Counted from the stretch's first letter, positions 1-9,027 are shown. The stretch: DNA of 64,000 bases from Duganella sp. Root1480D1 (GCF_001427305.1 NZ_LMFZ01000004.1:96714-160713); one strand, 5' to 3'. The notes: generated from the letters alone by a model not told the origin. Numbers and translations are program-made.

Positions 1-47
1 TCGGCCTGGCCGGCCTGGCCGCCATCCGCCGCCGCCGCGCCCAATAA
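1..47 (+). CDS. C-terminal tail of a PEP-CTERM sorted protein (partial)
   Basis: Only the last 14 codons and the TAA stop (45-47) are inside the window. They read GLAGLAAIRRRRAQ: a short small-residue hydrophobic stretch followed by an arginine cluster. This is the typical end of a PEP-CTERM sorting signal, whose PEP motif would lie just upstream of the window. Such proteins are recognised by exosortase, and an exosortase B gene is present at about 29 kb. The call rests on the tail alone, so the body of the protein is unknown. The gene ends 22 bases before the protease start and may be cotranscribed with it. Confidence 0.6.
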   Translation, partial: GLAGLAAIRRRRAQ

Positions 48-69
48 CTCGATCACAAGGATACACACC

Positions 70-3000
70 ATGCAACTGCGACCACTGACCCTGGCCGTCC
101 TGACCGTACTGTCCGGCCTGGCCGTGCAAGCCGGCGCTGAAGAAGCCCGCCACTCCTACATCGTGCAACTGGCCGACGCGCCGGTCGCCAACTACACCGG
201 CGGCGTCAGCGGCTTGTCCGCCACCAAGCCAGCGCCTGGCAGCCGCCTCGACGTCACTGCCCAGAACGTGCAGGACTACATCGCCTACCTCGACCAGCAG
301 CAAAGCAGCGCCACGGCCACCGTGCCGGATGCCCAGATTGTCCACAAATACAAGCTGGTACTGAACGGCTTCGCGGCCCGACTGACCGACGCCGAAGTGC
401 GCGCGCTGAAGAAAAACAGCGCCGTTGCCAGCATCAGCGCCGACGAAGCACGCACCCTGGACACCAACTACACCCCGAAATTCCTCGGCCTCGACACCCC
501 GGGCGACGGCCTGTGGGCCAAGCTGGGCGGCATCGACAAGGCCGGCGAAAACGTGGTGATCGGCATTATCGACGGCGGCATCTGGCCTGAGCATACCTCC
601 TACGCCGACCGCGTCGACAACCAGGGCAAGCCGACTTTCGACGTCAGCGGCACCCTGGTGTACGACACCCCATCCAACTGGAACGGTGCCTGCGTGACCG
701 GCGAAGGCTTCACCGCCAACCATTGCAACAACAAGCTGATTGGCGCGCGCTACTTCAACGCCGGCTTCCTGTCCACCGGCCGTCCGCTGCACTGGACCGA
801 CTTCGTTTCGCCGCGCGACTCGCTGGCAGGCGCCACCGGCCACGGCGGCCACGGCGACCACACCGCGACCACCGCTGGCGGCAATTCCGGCGCAGTCGGC
901 AGCCTGTCGGGCATCCCGATCGGCAGCATGTCCGGCATGGCCCCGCGCGCGCGCATCGCAGCTTACAAGGTGTGCTGGACCTATCCTGATGCCACCGCCA
1001 CCGACGGCACCGGCACCAAGAATTCCTGCTACAACTCCGACAGCGTGGCCGCTATCGACCAGGCCGTGGCCGACGGCGTGAACGTGCTGAACTACTCGAT
1101 CAGCGGTTCCCAGACCAGCGTCACCGACCCGGTTGAAATGGCCTTCTTCAATGCGGCTGCCGCCGGCGTGTTCGTCGCCGCCTCGGCCGGCAACTCCGGC
1201 CCGACCAATGCCGTGGCCCACCTGTCGCCATGGCTGACCACTGTCGCTGCGTCGACCCACAACCGCGCCAGCGTCGCCACCGTCAACCTGGTCGGCGGCG
1301 CCAGCTACACCGGCGCTTCCTACAATCAGTCGCCGCTGCCGGATACCGCAACCATCCTGGCGCGCGATGCTGCCATCAAGCCCTACGCACAATTGAGCAC
1401 CGCCGACAAGGCCGCCGCCCGCCTGTGCTACACCGAAGCCGACCGCGCCACCTATGGCGGCGGCCCGGACGGCGCACTCGACCCGGCCAAGGCCAGCGGC
1501 AAGGTGCTGCTGTGCGAACGTGGCAACAGCGCCCGCGTCGACAAGTCGCGCGCCGTGAAGGAAGCCGGCGGCGCCGGCATGATCCTGATGGATACCTCCG
1601 CCGCCCAGGCGCCGGTGGCAGACCCGCACAGCATCCCGACCGTGCACCTGAACTTTGCCGACGGTTCGGCTGCCCGCACCTGGGTTGCCACCCACGCGGA
1701 CGGCATGAGCAATATCGGCAAGTCGGTGCTGACCACCAGCGCCGTGCCTGCGCCGCAGATGGCCAGTTTCTCCTCGCGCGGCCCGAACAAGCACAACGCC
1801 AACATCCTCAAGCCTGACCTGACCGCACCTGGCGTGGACATCCTGGCCGGCGTCACCGCCGACTACAACACCCCGGCCGAGCGCGACGCGATTGCCAACG
1901 GCACCCTGACCCCATACGCCAACTGGGCCAGCTACCAGGGCACCTCGATGTCCAGCCCGCACGTAGCCGGCCTCGGCGCGCTGATGCGCCAGGCGCACCC
2001 GGACTGGTCGCCGGCCGCCATCAAGTCGGCGCTGATGACCACTGCCTACGACACCTTCGCCGACGGCCAGCCAGGCATGGCAGCCGGTACCCTGCCTTGG
2101 GGCCAGGGCGCGGGCCATGTGCGTCCGAACAAGGCGGTCGATCCGGGTCTGGTGTATGACTCCGGTCCAGTCGACTGGATCCGCTTCATGTGCGGCATTC
2201 CAGGCACCTTGTCGGCCAGCTTCTGCGCACCGTATGGCACCATCCAGTCGTACAACCTGAACCTGGCATCGCTGACCGCCGCCTCCGTGCTGGGCAAGAT
2301 GACCATGACCCGCACCGTGACCAACGTCGGCAGCCAGGAAGCCACCTATACCGCCAACGCCACCCTGCCTGGCTTCACCGTGGTGGTCAATCCATCTACT
2401 TTGACCCTGGCGCCAGGCGCCAAAGCCAGCTTCACGGTCAGCCTGACCAACGTCAGCGCTGCGCCTAACACCTGGTCCTATGGCAACCTGACCTGGAACG
2501 ACAACGCCGGCCACATCGTGCGCAGCCCGCTTTCGGCGAAACCGGCCATGATCGCAGCGCCAGCCCGGGTGTATAACGAAGCAGCGACCGGCAGCACCGT
2601 GTTCTCCATCGGTACCGGCTTCAATGGCACTCTGGCCAGCGCCAAGGGCGGCCTGAAGGCGGCCACCCGCAGCGCAGCGACCATCGGCAAGGATACTTCC
2701 GCCGATGGCGGCGTGGCGGCTTGCCGTGCTGGCGGCAGCGCTGGCGTGAAGGTGCATACCGTGAACGTTCCAGCCAACGCCCTGGTGGCACGCTTCGCCC
2801 TGTACGATGTGGATACCTCCGGCCACCAGGCTGGCGACCATGACGACCTCGACTTGCTGGTGCTGAACGGCGCCGGCAACCAGGTTGGCAGCAGCGGCGG
2901 CGGAACTTCCAACGAAATGGTGACCCTGAACCAGCCGGCAGCAGGCAGCTACAAGGTCTGCGTGATCGGCTACGCCCCGTTTGGCGACAGCTCGAACTAC

Positions 3001-3255
3001 ACGCTGTCTTCGTGGACCGTGGCGAAGGATGAAATGGGCGGCAACCTGAAAATGCTGCTGCCTTCCACCGCATTCACCGGCGTCACCACCACCATTGGCG
3101 CATCCTGGTCCGGCCTGGCCAGCGCCAAATACCTGGGCGCAGCCGTGTTCACCGCACCAGGCGGCAACGTCGCGACCACCCTGCTGGAAGTCGACACCAC
3201 GGTGCCTGTGCCTGAGAAGAACCAGGAACGCAGCGTAACGGCCATCCGCGACTAA
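70..3255 (+). CDS. Secreted S8 (subtilisin-like) serine protease
   Basis: A 1061-residue protein with a Sec signal peptide (about residues 1-23, ending AGA) and an inhibitor-I9-like propeptide region (about 28-130, beginning SYIVQLADAP). The peptidase S8 domain has the full triad: Asp168 in GIIDGGIWP, His264 in GDHTATTAGG and Ser626 in GTSMSSPHVAGL. A PA-type insert lies between His and Ser (about 430-560), and a fibronectin-type-III-like domain follows (about 740-830). The last 200 or so residues resemble a pre-peptidase C-terminal/beta-sandwich domain. This order matches the cucumisin-like S8 group, which degrade proteins outside the cell. There is no PEP-CTERM signal, although the preceding gene has one. 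The start is supported by an AAGGA ribosome site 7-12 bases upstream. A strong terminator follows. Confidence 0.93.
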   Translation: MQLRPLTLAVLTVLSGLAVQAGAEEARHSYIVQLADAPVANYTGGVSGLSATKPAPGSRLDVTAQNVQDYIAYLDQQQSSATATVPDAQIVHKYKLVLNGFAARLTDAEVRALKKNSAVASISADEARTLDTNYTPKFLGLDTPGDGLWAKLGGIDKAGENVVIGIIDGGIWPEHTSYADRVDNQGKPTFDVSGTLVYDTPSNWNGACVTGEGFTANHCNNKLIGARYFNAGFLSTGRPLHWTDFVSPRDSLAGATGHGGHGDHTATTAGGNSGAVGSLSGIPIGSMSGMAPRARIAAYKVCWTYPDATATDGTGTKNSCYNSDSVAAIDQAVADGVNVLNYSISGSQTSVTDPVEMAFFNAAAAGVFVAASAGNSGPTNAVAHLSPWLTTVAASTHNRASVATVNLVGGASYTGASYNQSPLPDTATILARDAAIKPYAQLSTADKAAARLCYTEADRATYGGGPDGALDPAKASGKVLLCERGNSARVDKSRAVKEAGGAGMILMDTSAAQAPVADPHSIPTVHLNFADGSAARTWVATHADGMSNIGKSVLTTSAVPAPQMASFSSRGPNKHNANILKPDLTAPGVDILAGVTADYNTPAERDAIANGTLTPYANWASYQGTSMSSPHVAGLGALMRQAHPDWSPAAIKSALMTTAYDTFADGQPGMAAGTLPWGQGAGHVRPNKAVDPGLVYDSGPVDWIRFMCGIPGTLSASFCAPYGTIQSYNLNLASLTAASVLGKMTMTRTVTNVGSQEATYTANATLPGFTVVVNPSTLTLAPGAKASFTVSLTNVSAAPNTWSYGNLTWNDNAGHIVRSPLSAKPAMIAAPARVYNEAATGSTVFSIGTGFNGTLASAKGGLKAATRSAATIGKDTSADGGVAACRAGGSAGVKVHTVNVPANALVARFALYDVDTSGHQAGDHDDLDLLVLNGAGNQVGSSGGGTSNEMVTLNQPAAGSYKVCVIGYAPFGDSSNYTLSSWTVAKDEMGGNLKMLLPSTAFTGVTTTIGASWSGLASAKYLGAAVFTAPGGNVATTLLEVDTTVPVPEKNQERSVTAIRD

Positions 3256-3277
3256 ACCTGTCGCAGCAGCCCTTAAG

Positions 3278-3305
3278 ACGCCGCGCTTGTCGCGGCGTTT
3301 TTTTT
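3278..3305 (+). terminator. Rho-independent terminator after the S8 protease gene
   Basis: A perfect 8-bp stem (ACGCCGCG 3278-3285 with CGCGGCGT 3291-3298) and a 5-base loop are followed by an uninterrupted run of T to 3305. The orientation serves the plus-strand protease gene. The T run ends on the stop codon of the convergent lipoprotein gene. Confidence 0.9.
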
Positions 3306-3678
3306 ATTCGGCCAGCGCGCCGTTCGAGCCGCCCAGCTGGCAGCTCCCCGCACGGCACTGCGCCCCCGGGTCCATCAGGAAGCGGCAATCGCTCGCCAGG
3401 CCGCTGGCCTGGTTCTCCGCCTCACGCTCCTTGCGGTAGCGCTCCGCCAGCGCGTTGGCCTTTTCGGTGCTGGTGCGGGCAGTCGAATACGCCAGATACG
3501 ATTCCGGCCCGCCGCAGGACTTGGCGCCCACCGGCACCGTCTTGCATTGCTGGCTGGTGGTGCACGCAAGCTCGCGCCCGATCGCGCGCAATTCGGCCAG
3601 CTTTTTTGATTCGCCAGGCGTGGCATGGCTGCAGGCGCTGGCTGCCAGGCAAGCCAGCAGGAGGACAATTCGATTCAT
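3304..3678 (-). CDS. Small putative lipoprotein, function unknown
   Basis: A 124-residue protein with a lipoprotein signal: a hydrophobic N-terminus and the lipobox LAASAC, with the lipidated cysteine at residue 16. The mature part has six further cysteines, including a short region with CTTSQQCKTVPVGAKSCGG, and probably forms disulfides in the periplasm. The middle (about 65-95) is charged and helical. I do not recognise a characterised family. A GGAG ribosome site lies about 9 bases before the ATG. It starts 52 bases after the LuxR-type regulator ends on the same strand, so it may be the last gene of that transcript. Confidence 0.75.
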   Translation of the reverse strand: MNRIVLLLACLAASACSHATPGESKKLAELRAIGRELACTTSQQCKTVPVGAKSCGGPESYLAYSTARTSTEKANALAERYRKEREAENQASGLASDCRFLMDPGAQCRAGSCQLGGSNGALAE

Positions 3679-3730
3679 CGCAATGCTCCAGGAAGGGTTG
3701 GCGCCATCATCGCGCCGCCGCGCGCGCCGG

Positions 3731-4414
3731 TCAACCGTGCTGCTGGACGGCGCTGCGAGCCACGGCGTGGGCGCGGTTGTTGACGCCCAGTTGGCGGTAC
3801 AGGCGTTGCAAGTGGTTTTTCACGGTCAGCGCGCTGATGCCCAGCAGGCAGCCGATTTCCTCGTTGCTCTTGCCTTCGCGCAGCCATTGCAGGATTTCGG
3901 CCTGGCGCGGCGATACCCGCGGCGCCGGGGCCGGCGCTGGCAGCGAAGTGGCGATGCGCTGTTGCGCCAGGTGCAGGTAAGGCAGCAGCAGTTGCAGTAG
4001 CCAGCTTTCGCGAAAGCCGGCCTCGCCGGGCAGGCCCAGCAGCACGAAGGCGCTGCCGCCGACGGCCAGCGGGCCGCTGCCATGCATCAGGCCATGGCCC
4101 ATGGCGCCGGCTTGCAGCGGCAGCGGCTGCATGCCGCCCAGCAGCCACTGGCGCAGCCAGGCCGGCGCCGGGCCCTGGACCGGATCGCACAGCAACGCGC
4201 GTTCGGACGGCGCCAGCACCGTGCTGTGCACACAGTCCACCTTGCGCGCCCGGCCCTGCTCGTCGAGCTGGAGGCACAGCAACACGCCATGTGGCAACAG
4301 CGTTTGCAGCGCCCCCTGCGTCCACAGGAAAAGCTCGCGCTGGGTGGCGATGCCATGCGCGCCGTCGATGGCATGCAGCAGGTATTCCTGTTGGCGGGCG
4401 TCAGGACTCAGCAT
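3731..4414 (-). CDS. epsA: LuxR-family regulator, EpsA-like (exosortase B-associated)
   Basis: A 227-residue protein with a C-terminal LuxR/GerE helix-turn-helix (about residues 167-219: SPRQAEILQWL, then EEIGCLLGISALTVKNH). The N-terminal 150 residues have no receiver signature and resemble the sensory part of EpsA, the LuxR-type regulator of exopolysaccharide operons carrying exosortase B (family TIGR03020, from memory). It starts inside the end of the response-regulator gene (7-base overlap), so the two are cotranscribed and probably translationally coupled. It likely controls the eps locus that begins about 5 kb away. The ligand is unknown, and family membership is inferred from overall form and context. 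Confidence 0.75.
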   Translation of the reverse strand: MLSPDARQQEYLLHAIDGAHGIATQRELFLWTQGALQTLLPHGVLLCLQLDEQGRARKVDCVHSTVLAPSERALLCDPVQGPAPAWLRQWLLGGMQPLPLQAGAMGHGLMHGSGPLAVGGSAFVLLGLPGEAGFRESWLLQLLLPYLHLAQQRIATSLPAPAPAPRVSPRQAEILQWLREGKSNEEIGCLLGISALTVKNHLQRLYRQLGVNNRAHAVARSAVQQHG

Positions 4415-5109
4415 TGGGCCGTGGCTTCGGCATGGAAGCGGTAACCGCTGCCGCGCACCGTCTGGATCGCATCGTGCAGGCCGCTTGGCTGCAGCGCGTG
4501 GCGCAGCCGGCCCACATGGGCATCGACCGTGCGCTCATCGAGGTAGACGTGGCTGCCCCACACCTGGTCCAGCAATTGCGCGCGGCTGTGCACGCGGCCC
4601 GGGTGGTGCATCAGGTAGTTCAACAGGCGGAACTCCACCCGCCCCAGGTTCAACTGGCGGTCGCCCGCCGTCACGCTCAGGGTGTGCGGGTCCAGACGCA
4701 AGCCGGCCACCTGCAGCGCGCCCGGCATGCCGGCGGGACGCCGGCGCCGCAGCACTGCATGCAGCCGTGCAATGGTTTCCCGCGGGCCGAAAGGCTTGCA
4801 GATGAAATCGTCGGCGCCGCTCTCCAGCGCCAGCACCTTGTCCTGCTCGGCGCAGCGCGCACTCAGCATCAGGAGCGGCAGCTCGCTGGTGCGCAGCGCA
4901 GCGCGCCAGTGGCGGATCAGCGACAGGCCGGACTGGCCAGGCAAATCCCACTCCAGCAACACCGCTTCCGGCAAGCTTCCTTGCAGCGCCGCCAGTGCCG
5001 TCATCGCATCGCCATGGCATTGCACCGCATAGCCCGCCTGCCCCAGGTTATGGGCCAGCAGTTGCTGTACAGCAGGGTCGCTGTCGATGACGAGAATCTT
5101 GAAGGACAT
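4408..5109 (-). CDS. OmpR/PhoB-type response regulator
   Basis: A 233-residue two-domain response regulator. The receiver (about 3-118) has the acidic pocket at DSD (9-11), the phosphoacceptor Asp55 in LLEWDLPGQSG, and the conserved Lys105 in ICKPFG. The C-terminal winged helix (about 130-228) ends with the usual VRGSGYRF wing. It binds DNA as a phosphorylated dimer in the known family. No histidine kinase is adjacent, so it is an orphan in this window. It overlaps the EpsA-like gene by 7 bases and precedes it in the transcript. The AT-rich region 5110-5235 upstream is the likely promoter, but I could not fix -35/-10 boxes. Confidence 0.9.
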   Translation of the reverse strand: MSFKILVIDSDPAVQQLLAHNLGQAGYAVQCHGDAMTALAALQGSLPEAVLLEWDLPGQSGLSLIRHWRAALRTSELPLLMLSARCAEQDKVLALESGADDFICKPFGPRETIARLHAVLRRRRPAGMPGALQVAGLRLDPHTLSVTAGDRQLNLGRVEFRLLNYLMHHPGRVHSRAQLLDQVWGSHVYLDERTVDAHVGRLRHALQPSGLHDAIQTVRGSGYRFHAEATAQC

Positions 5110-5241
5110 GGCAAAAAACGCTGGTCGTTATGCGGAAAACTATGAATCATGCCAAGTCCTGCACACTAATACAATTTTAATTAAGTATTAATATTTTGCC
5201 GAAATAAATCACCGCTCTCACTCTGTGCCTAACAAATGAAA

Positions 5242-5275
5242 AGGCACCCGGGGAGCCGAAACTCCCGGGGTGCCT
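5242..5275 (-). terminator. Rho-independent terminator after the PEP-CTERM gene
   Basis: A 14-bp stem with one mismatch (5242-5255 pairs with 5262-5275) has a 6-base loop. On the minus strand it is followed by a short T-rich stretch. It lies 25 bases past the stop of the minus-strand PEP-CTERM gene and separates it from the response-regulator operon. Confidence 0.8.
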
Positions 5276-5299
5276 GTGGCGTTTGTGCAACCGCGCTGC

Positions 5300-5911
5300 T
5301 TAGGCGCGGCGGCGGCGGGCGCAGGCCAGCATCAGCAAGCCGACTGCTGCCAGCGCCAGCGAAGCCGGCTCCGGCACGGCGGCCGGGGTGCCGACGCTCG
5401 CCACCGCATCGTTGATGCTGAGGATTTGCAGGTCGGGGCTGCCGTCCGCTGCGGCGACAAACATCAGGTCCAGGATCTTGCCCTTGATCGGGTTCAGGTC
5501 GATGTCATACGCCACCACGCCGAAATTGGAGTTCAGCAGCGCCGAAGCATCACCGGAAATCGTCAGCATGAAACTGAACACGCCGCCGAACGCACCCTGG
5601 TACAGCACGTCATTCAGGTTGCTCGAATTCAGCATGGCAAAGCCGCCCGGCACGGCAGCAGCATCGCCCCATGGCGAAAAATTGGCCGGATCCATGTCGA
5701 AGCCGTGCAGTTGCGACATGGTCGCGGTGGCAGCAGGCGCACCGTCCACGCCGTTGAAGGTGAAGTCCAGGTAGCCTGGGCGGCCGGCGCCATAAATGGC
5801 GGTATCGATGGTCACCAGGCGCATGACGTCGGCCATGGCATGGCTGCTGGCGCCAAATGCCAGCAGCAGCGCCAGGGTGCGCAGGAAACGGGTAACGAAT
5901 GTGTTTTGCAT
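5300..5911 (-). CDS. PEP-CTERM sorted surface protein
   Basis: A 203-residue protein with a Sec signal peptide (about 1-27, ending SHAMA). The C-terminal sorting signal begins VPEPASLALAAVGLL and ends in the basic cluster RRRRA. This is the tripartite PEP-CTERM form that exosortase recognises, cleaves and anchors in the known systems. The body (about 28-175) has no domain I recognise. It is acidic, Gly/Ala rich and lacks cysteines after the signal, fitting an extracellular or matrix-associated protein. It follows the nuclease gene by 11 bases, so the two form one transcript ended by the terminator at 5242-5275. Confidence 0.9.
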   Translation of the reverse strand: MQNTFVTRFLRTLALLLAFGASSHAMADVMRLVTIDTAIYGAGRPGYLDFTFNGVDGAPAATATMSQLHGFDMDPANFSPWGDAAAVPGGFAMLNSSNLNDVLYQGAFGGVFSFMLTISGDASALLNSNFGVVAYDIDLNPIKGKILDLMFVAAADGSPDLQILSINDAVASVGTPAAVPEPASLALAAVGLLMLACARRRRA

Positions 5912-5922
5912 GGTTGCTGTCC

Positions 5923-8916
5923 TTAGAAGCTGCCGTTGTAGACTTTTGGCGTGTAGTTGACGGCCACACGGCTCGGATTATTGAATTGCAGTTGAACGGT
6001 TGCCTGCGCACCGGCAGCCAGCGAAGGCGCAGCGGTGATGCAAGGCATGCCGTTCACATAGCCGGTAGCGTTGGCCAGGGTCACACCGGCCGGCAGCCCT
6101 TGCAGCACATACTGCACCGGTGCAGCCATGTCGGCGCCGCTGGTATTGGTCAGCCATGCAGTGGCCGTGCCGACGCTGCTGAAGCGGCCCTGCACCAGGC
6201 CGGAGCGCTGGATCTGCACGCTGGACGTCACATCCACATACGATGGCGCCAGGTTCAGGCTGATCACCACCGGGTCGTGGTCGGAAGCGCGGTAAGGCAA
6301 GGCGTTGTACAGGGCCTGGGCAGCGGTGTTCTTGCCATCCAGGTTATAGTCCAGCACTTCAGGCTCGTCGGCATTGATATGCCACTCCATGGCGCCAGCC
6401 ACTTGCGAGCTCATGGCAGCGCTGGCCAGCGCGTGGTCCAGGTAGCCGCTCTCGCCGCCAAACACATAGGAGTGCGGCATGCCGTTCGGACGCACGAAGC
6501 GTTCGAGCTGGTTCTCGAAACGCAGCTGGCGCTCGGCAGCGGTCAGGTACATGATCGGGTCTTCCATGCCGTAGGAATTGAAGTCGCCGATCAGCAGCAC
6601 GTCAGGATCGCCGGCTGCGGCCACGACTTGCGGCACGAAGCTATCCGCCAGTTGCTGCGCCTGCGCCACGCGGTCCGCGTTGTAGCAGCTCTGGCCGTCA
6701 CCCTGGTCGGTGTTGGCGCCGGTGGCGCCGTTGCAGCGCTTGGACTTCAGGTGGTTGACGATCACGCTGAACTTCGCGCCGTTGTTGGCCTTGAAGGTCT
6801 GCGCCATTGGCGGACGGTCGTTGACGGCAGCCGCATCGGACAGCGCACCGCCAACCAGCGCCACCTTCGACGGCTTGTAAATCATCGCCACGCGGATCGC
6901 ATCGGTGCCGGTTGCGGCTGGCTTCGGAACGTAGGCGTATTCCACTTTGCCGTAAGCGGCGTTCAGGCTGTCGACCAGGTAGCCGGCGGCATAGTCGCCG
7001 TTGTTCTGGATTTCCATCAGGCCCACCACGTCGGCGTCGATCGCCTTCAGTTCCGCCACGATCTTGTCGCGCTGGCGCACGAACTCGGTCATATTGTCGG
7101 CGCCGCGGCAATTGGCCTTGCTGGTGCCGCTGCCCAGAGTGCAGCCCTGGCCGATCTGGCCCAGCACGTCGGTGCCATCCATGAAGGTGGTGAAGAAGTT
7201 CAGCACGTTGGCGCTGGCCACCTTCAGGTTGCCGGCCACGGCCTCCGGTACCGGGGTGCGCGGATTATCGCGCGAGAAGACCGGGGCTTCGGTCGGCTGC
7301 AGCTTGAAGCCCGCACCGCCACTGCCCAGCGCGCCGAAATCGATCACGCCCGTCAGGCCGCTGACGGTGTAGCCGGACCGCACGGTGCCATCCTGGTCCA
7401 GGTAAGGCACGGTAGCCGGCGTCACGAACAGGCCGTCGTCCAGGGTGATCATATTGGCGGCGTTTTGCGCAGCCAGTGCCACCGCGTCGGCGCTGCGTGC
7501 CGGATAGCGGTTGGTCGGGATCTCGCGGCGGCCGACGGACAGCGTCAGCTCGCCGCGGCTGCCCAGCGACTCGGTGGCATTGACGGTCAGCGCGCCAGGG
7601 AAGCGCACCAGCATCCCTTCCACATTGGCCAGGTTGGTGCCAGGAAGGTCGATATTGCTTGGCGCAATGCTGTTGCCGGTGCTCTGGGTGACGATGCTGG
7701 TCACGGTCGACAGCTCGGTATAGGAGCGCGTAGCGCCGCCAGGCTTGTACTCGGTCACGGTGCCGCTCACGCGCACCAGGTCGCCCAGGTTCACGGCAGC
7801 CGCGGTAGCCCCCATGTAGACGAACATGCCGTCGGACGTATTCGGATCGCCGTCGCCGGCCGCATCCTGGATGAAGAAGCCGCTACCAACCTTGGCAGTC
7901 ACCACGCCTTCAGTGGTCAGCTTGGCGCCGTTGAACGGGCTGCTCGCGCCCGATCCTTGAATCTGCGGGACACGCACCACGGCGCCTGCGCCGATTTCCA
8001 CGGTCACGCTGACCGTGCAGCTGGCGTCCTGCCCCTGGTCGTTGCTGAACTTGACGGCGACCGGATAAGTGCCTGCAGCCACCGATGGCGAGGCGACCAG
8101 CGGCACACTGGCGCTGCCGCCGATATCCGCAGCCGGCGTCAGGCTGCCCAGGTTCAGGCCCGATACGGCGCCGGAGATGATGACCGCGCCGTTGACGATG
8201 CCGTCGGCGTCCGAGGCCGACAGCGCGATGCTGCCGCCTGCGCCGAAATTCAGCTTGGCAGTGGCCGGGCATACCGGCACGATAGGCTGCGGCACTGGCC
8301 CGCTGTTGCACATATTGGCCGGCGAGGCGGCAGTGCGGAACTGAGGGGCGACAGCCGTGAAGTCGGCAGAATTATTATTGGTGTCGGTGCATCCGTTATT
8401 AGCGCGCAGCAGGCTGGTGGTCGCGCTCATCGCAGGCGCCGCTGCGGTTTCGGAGAAGTTGGCCGAGCCGTAGCCGACCACGTCCTGGACCGATGCGCTG
8501 CTTGGCTGGCCGCCAGTGAGAGCCGTATTATTATTGACCAGCGCCACCTTGCCGGACGCGCCGCTCATGTTCACGCTGCCGCTGTAAAAGTCGGCAGCCA
8601 CGTCGGCGCCGACGGCGGTATTGCTGCTGGCCAGTTTGACCAGGAAGTATTTGCCGGGATCGATGCTGGTGCCGGCCGGCAGTTCCGCCTTGCCCCAACT
8701 GGTGCCGCTGGCGGACGCATACTGGATGGTCCAGCCGCCCACGGCCACCGCGCTGCTGCCGCGGTTGAACAGTTCAACGTAATCGTAGCGCAGGGTAGCG
8801 CCGCTGTTGCCGCCCGCGCCGTACATCTGGCTGATCACCACGTCGGCCGCGAACACCGGCTGGCAGGCCAACAGGGCGGCCAGCGCAGTAGCGCGCAAAG
8901 GAATGCGTTTATCCAT
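5923..8916 (-). CDS. ExeM/NucH-family secreted endonuclease
   Basis: Extracellular DNase-type protein of 997 residues from the chosen start. Domains in order: Sec signal peptide (about 1-24, ending PVFA); lamin-tail-like beta domain (about 25-170, ISQMYGAGGN and YVELFNRGS); a cadherin/Ig-like linker; an OB-fold YhcR-like domain (about 330-430, GFFIQDAAGDGDPNTSDGMF); then the endonuclease/exonuclease/phosphatase domain (about 560-880), with VVGLMEIQNNGD, NHLKSK, LIGDFNSYG and SDHDPVV as metal and catalytic motifs. This matches known ExeM/NucH nucleases, which cut extracellular DNA in biofilms. I chose the ATG at 8916 because it starts the signal peptide directly. An in-frame ATG at 8973 would add 19 residues and has no ribosome site. 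No PEP-CTERM signal is present. Confidence 0.9.
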   Translation of the reverse strand: MDKRIPLRATALAALLACQPVFAADVVISQMYGAGGNSGATLRYDYVELFNRGSSAVAVGGWTIQYASASGTSWGKAELPAGTSIDPGKYFLVKLASSNTAVGADVAADFYSGSVNMSGASGKVALVNNNTALTGGQPSSASVQDVVGYGSANFSETAAAPAMSATTSLLRANNGCTDTNNNSADFTAVAPQFRTAASPANMCNSGPVPQPIVPVCPATAKLNFGAGGSIALSASDADGIVNGAVIISGAVSGLNLGSLTPAADIGGSASVPLVASPSVAAGTYPVAVKFSNDQGQDASCTVSVTVEIGAGAVVRVPQIQGSGASSPFNGAKLTTEGVVTAKVGSGFFIQDAAGDGDPNTSDGMFVYMGATAAAVNLGDLVRVSGTVTEYKPGGATRSYTELSTVTSIVTQSTGNSIAPSNIDLPGTNLANVEGMLVRFPGALTVNATESLGSRGELTLSVGRREIPTNRYPARSADAVALAAQNAANMITLDDGLFVTPATVPYLDQDGTVRSGYTVSGLTGVIDFGALGSGGAGFKLQPTEAPVFSRDNPRTPVPEAVAGNLKVASANVLNFFTTFMDGTDVLGQIGQGCTLGSGTSKANCRGADNMTEFVRQRDKIVAELKAIDADVVGLMEIQNNGDYAAGYLVDSLNAAYGKVEYAYVPKPAATGTDAIRVAMIYKPSKVALVGGALSDAAAVNDRPPMAQTFKANNGAKFSVIVNHLKSKRCNGATGANTDQGDGQSCYNADRVAQAQQLADSFVPQVVAAAGDPDVLLIGDFNSYGMEDPIMYLTAAERQLRFENQLERFVRPNGMPHSYVFGGESGYLDHALASAAMSSQVAGAMEWHINADEPEVLDYNLDGKNTAAQALYNALPYRASDHDPVVISLNLAPSYVDVTSSVQIQRSGLVQGRFSSVGTATAWLTNTSGADMAAPVQYVLQGLPAGVTLANATGYVNGMPCITAAPSLAAGAQATVQLQFNNPSRVAVNYTPKVYNGSF

Positions 8917-8942
8917 GAAAATGTGTACCCCCAGAATATTTA

Positions 8943-8970
8943 CCAAAAGGAATTTTTTATTGTCCTTTTG
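8943..8970 (-). promoter_or_regulatory. Hairpin in the nuclease leader
   Basis: A perfect 8-bp inverted repeat (CAAAAGGA 8943-8950 with TCCTTTTG 8963-8970) around an AT-rich loop lies 27 bases before the chosen ATG. It contains the only strong AAGGA-like sequence nearby, so folding could affect ribosome access. No T run follows on either strand, so it is not a standard terminator. Confidence 0.4.
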
Positions 8971-8989
8971 CATATTAACTGTTTGATAT

Positions 8990-9027
8990 GACTAATTGGT
9001 GACACACGATTAGTCCGAACGGACTAA
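8990..9027. promoter_or_regulatory. Candidate operator upstream of the nuclease gene
   Basis: Three copies of the half-site GACTAA occur in 38 bases: GACTAAT at 8990-8996, and an inverted pair TTAGTCCG (9010-9017) / CGGACTAA (9020-9027) around two bases. The pair overlaps the stop codon of the TIGR03790 gene and is upstream of the nuclease start. This layout suggests a dimer-binding operator. The binding protein is unknown. Confidence 0.4.

Noticed and set aside
5110..5235. Possible sigma-54 promoter for the regulator operon (TTGGCATGATTC on the minus strand)
   Set aside because: The -24-like TGGCA is present, but no TTGC follows at the required distance.
5899..8991. A 1030-codon open frame on the plus strand opposite the nuclease gene
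   Set aside because: It is the antisense shadow of a GC-rich gene. Its translation is His/Arg/Gly/Ala rich without domain motifs, whereas the minus-strand frame has a signal peptide and full nuclease motifs.
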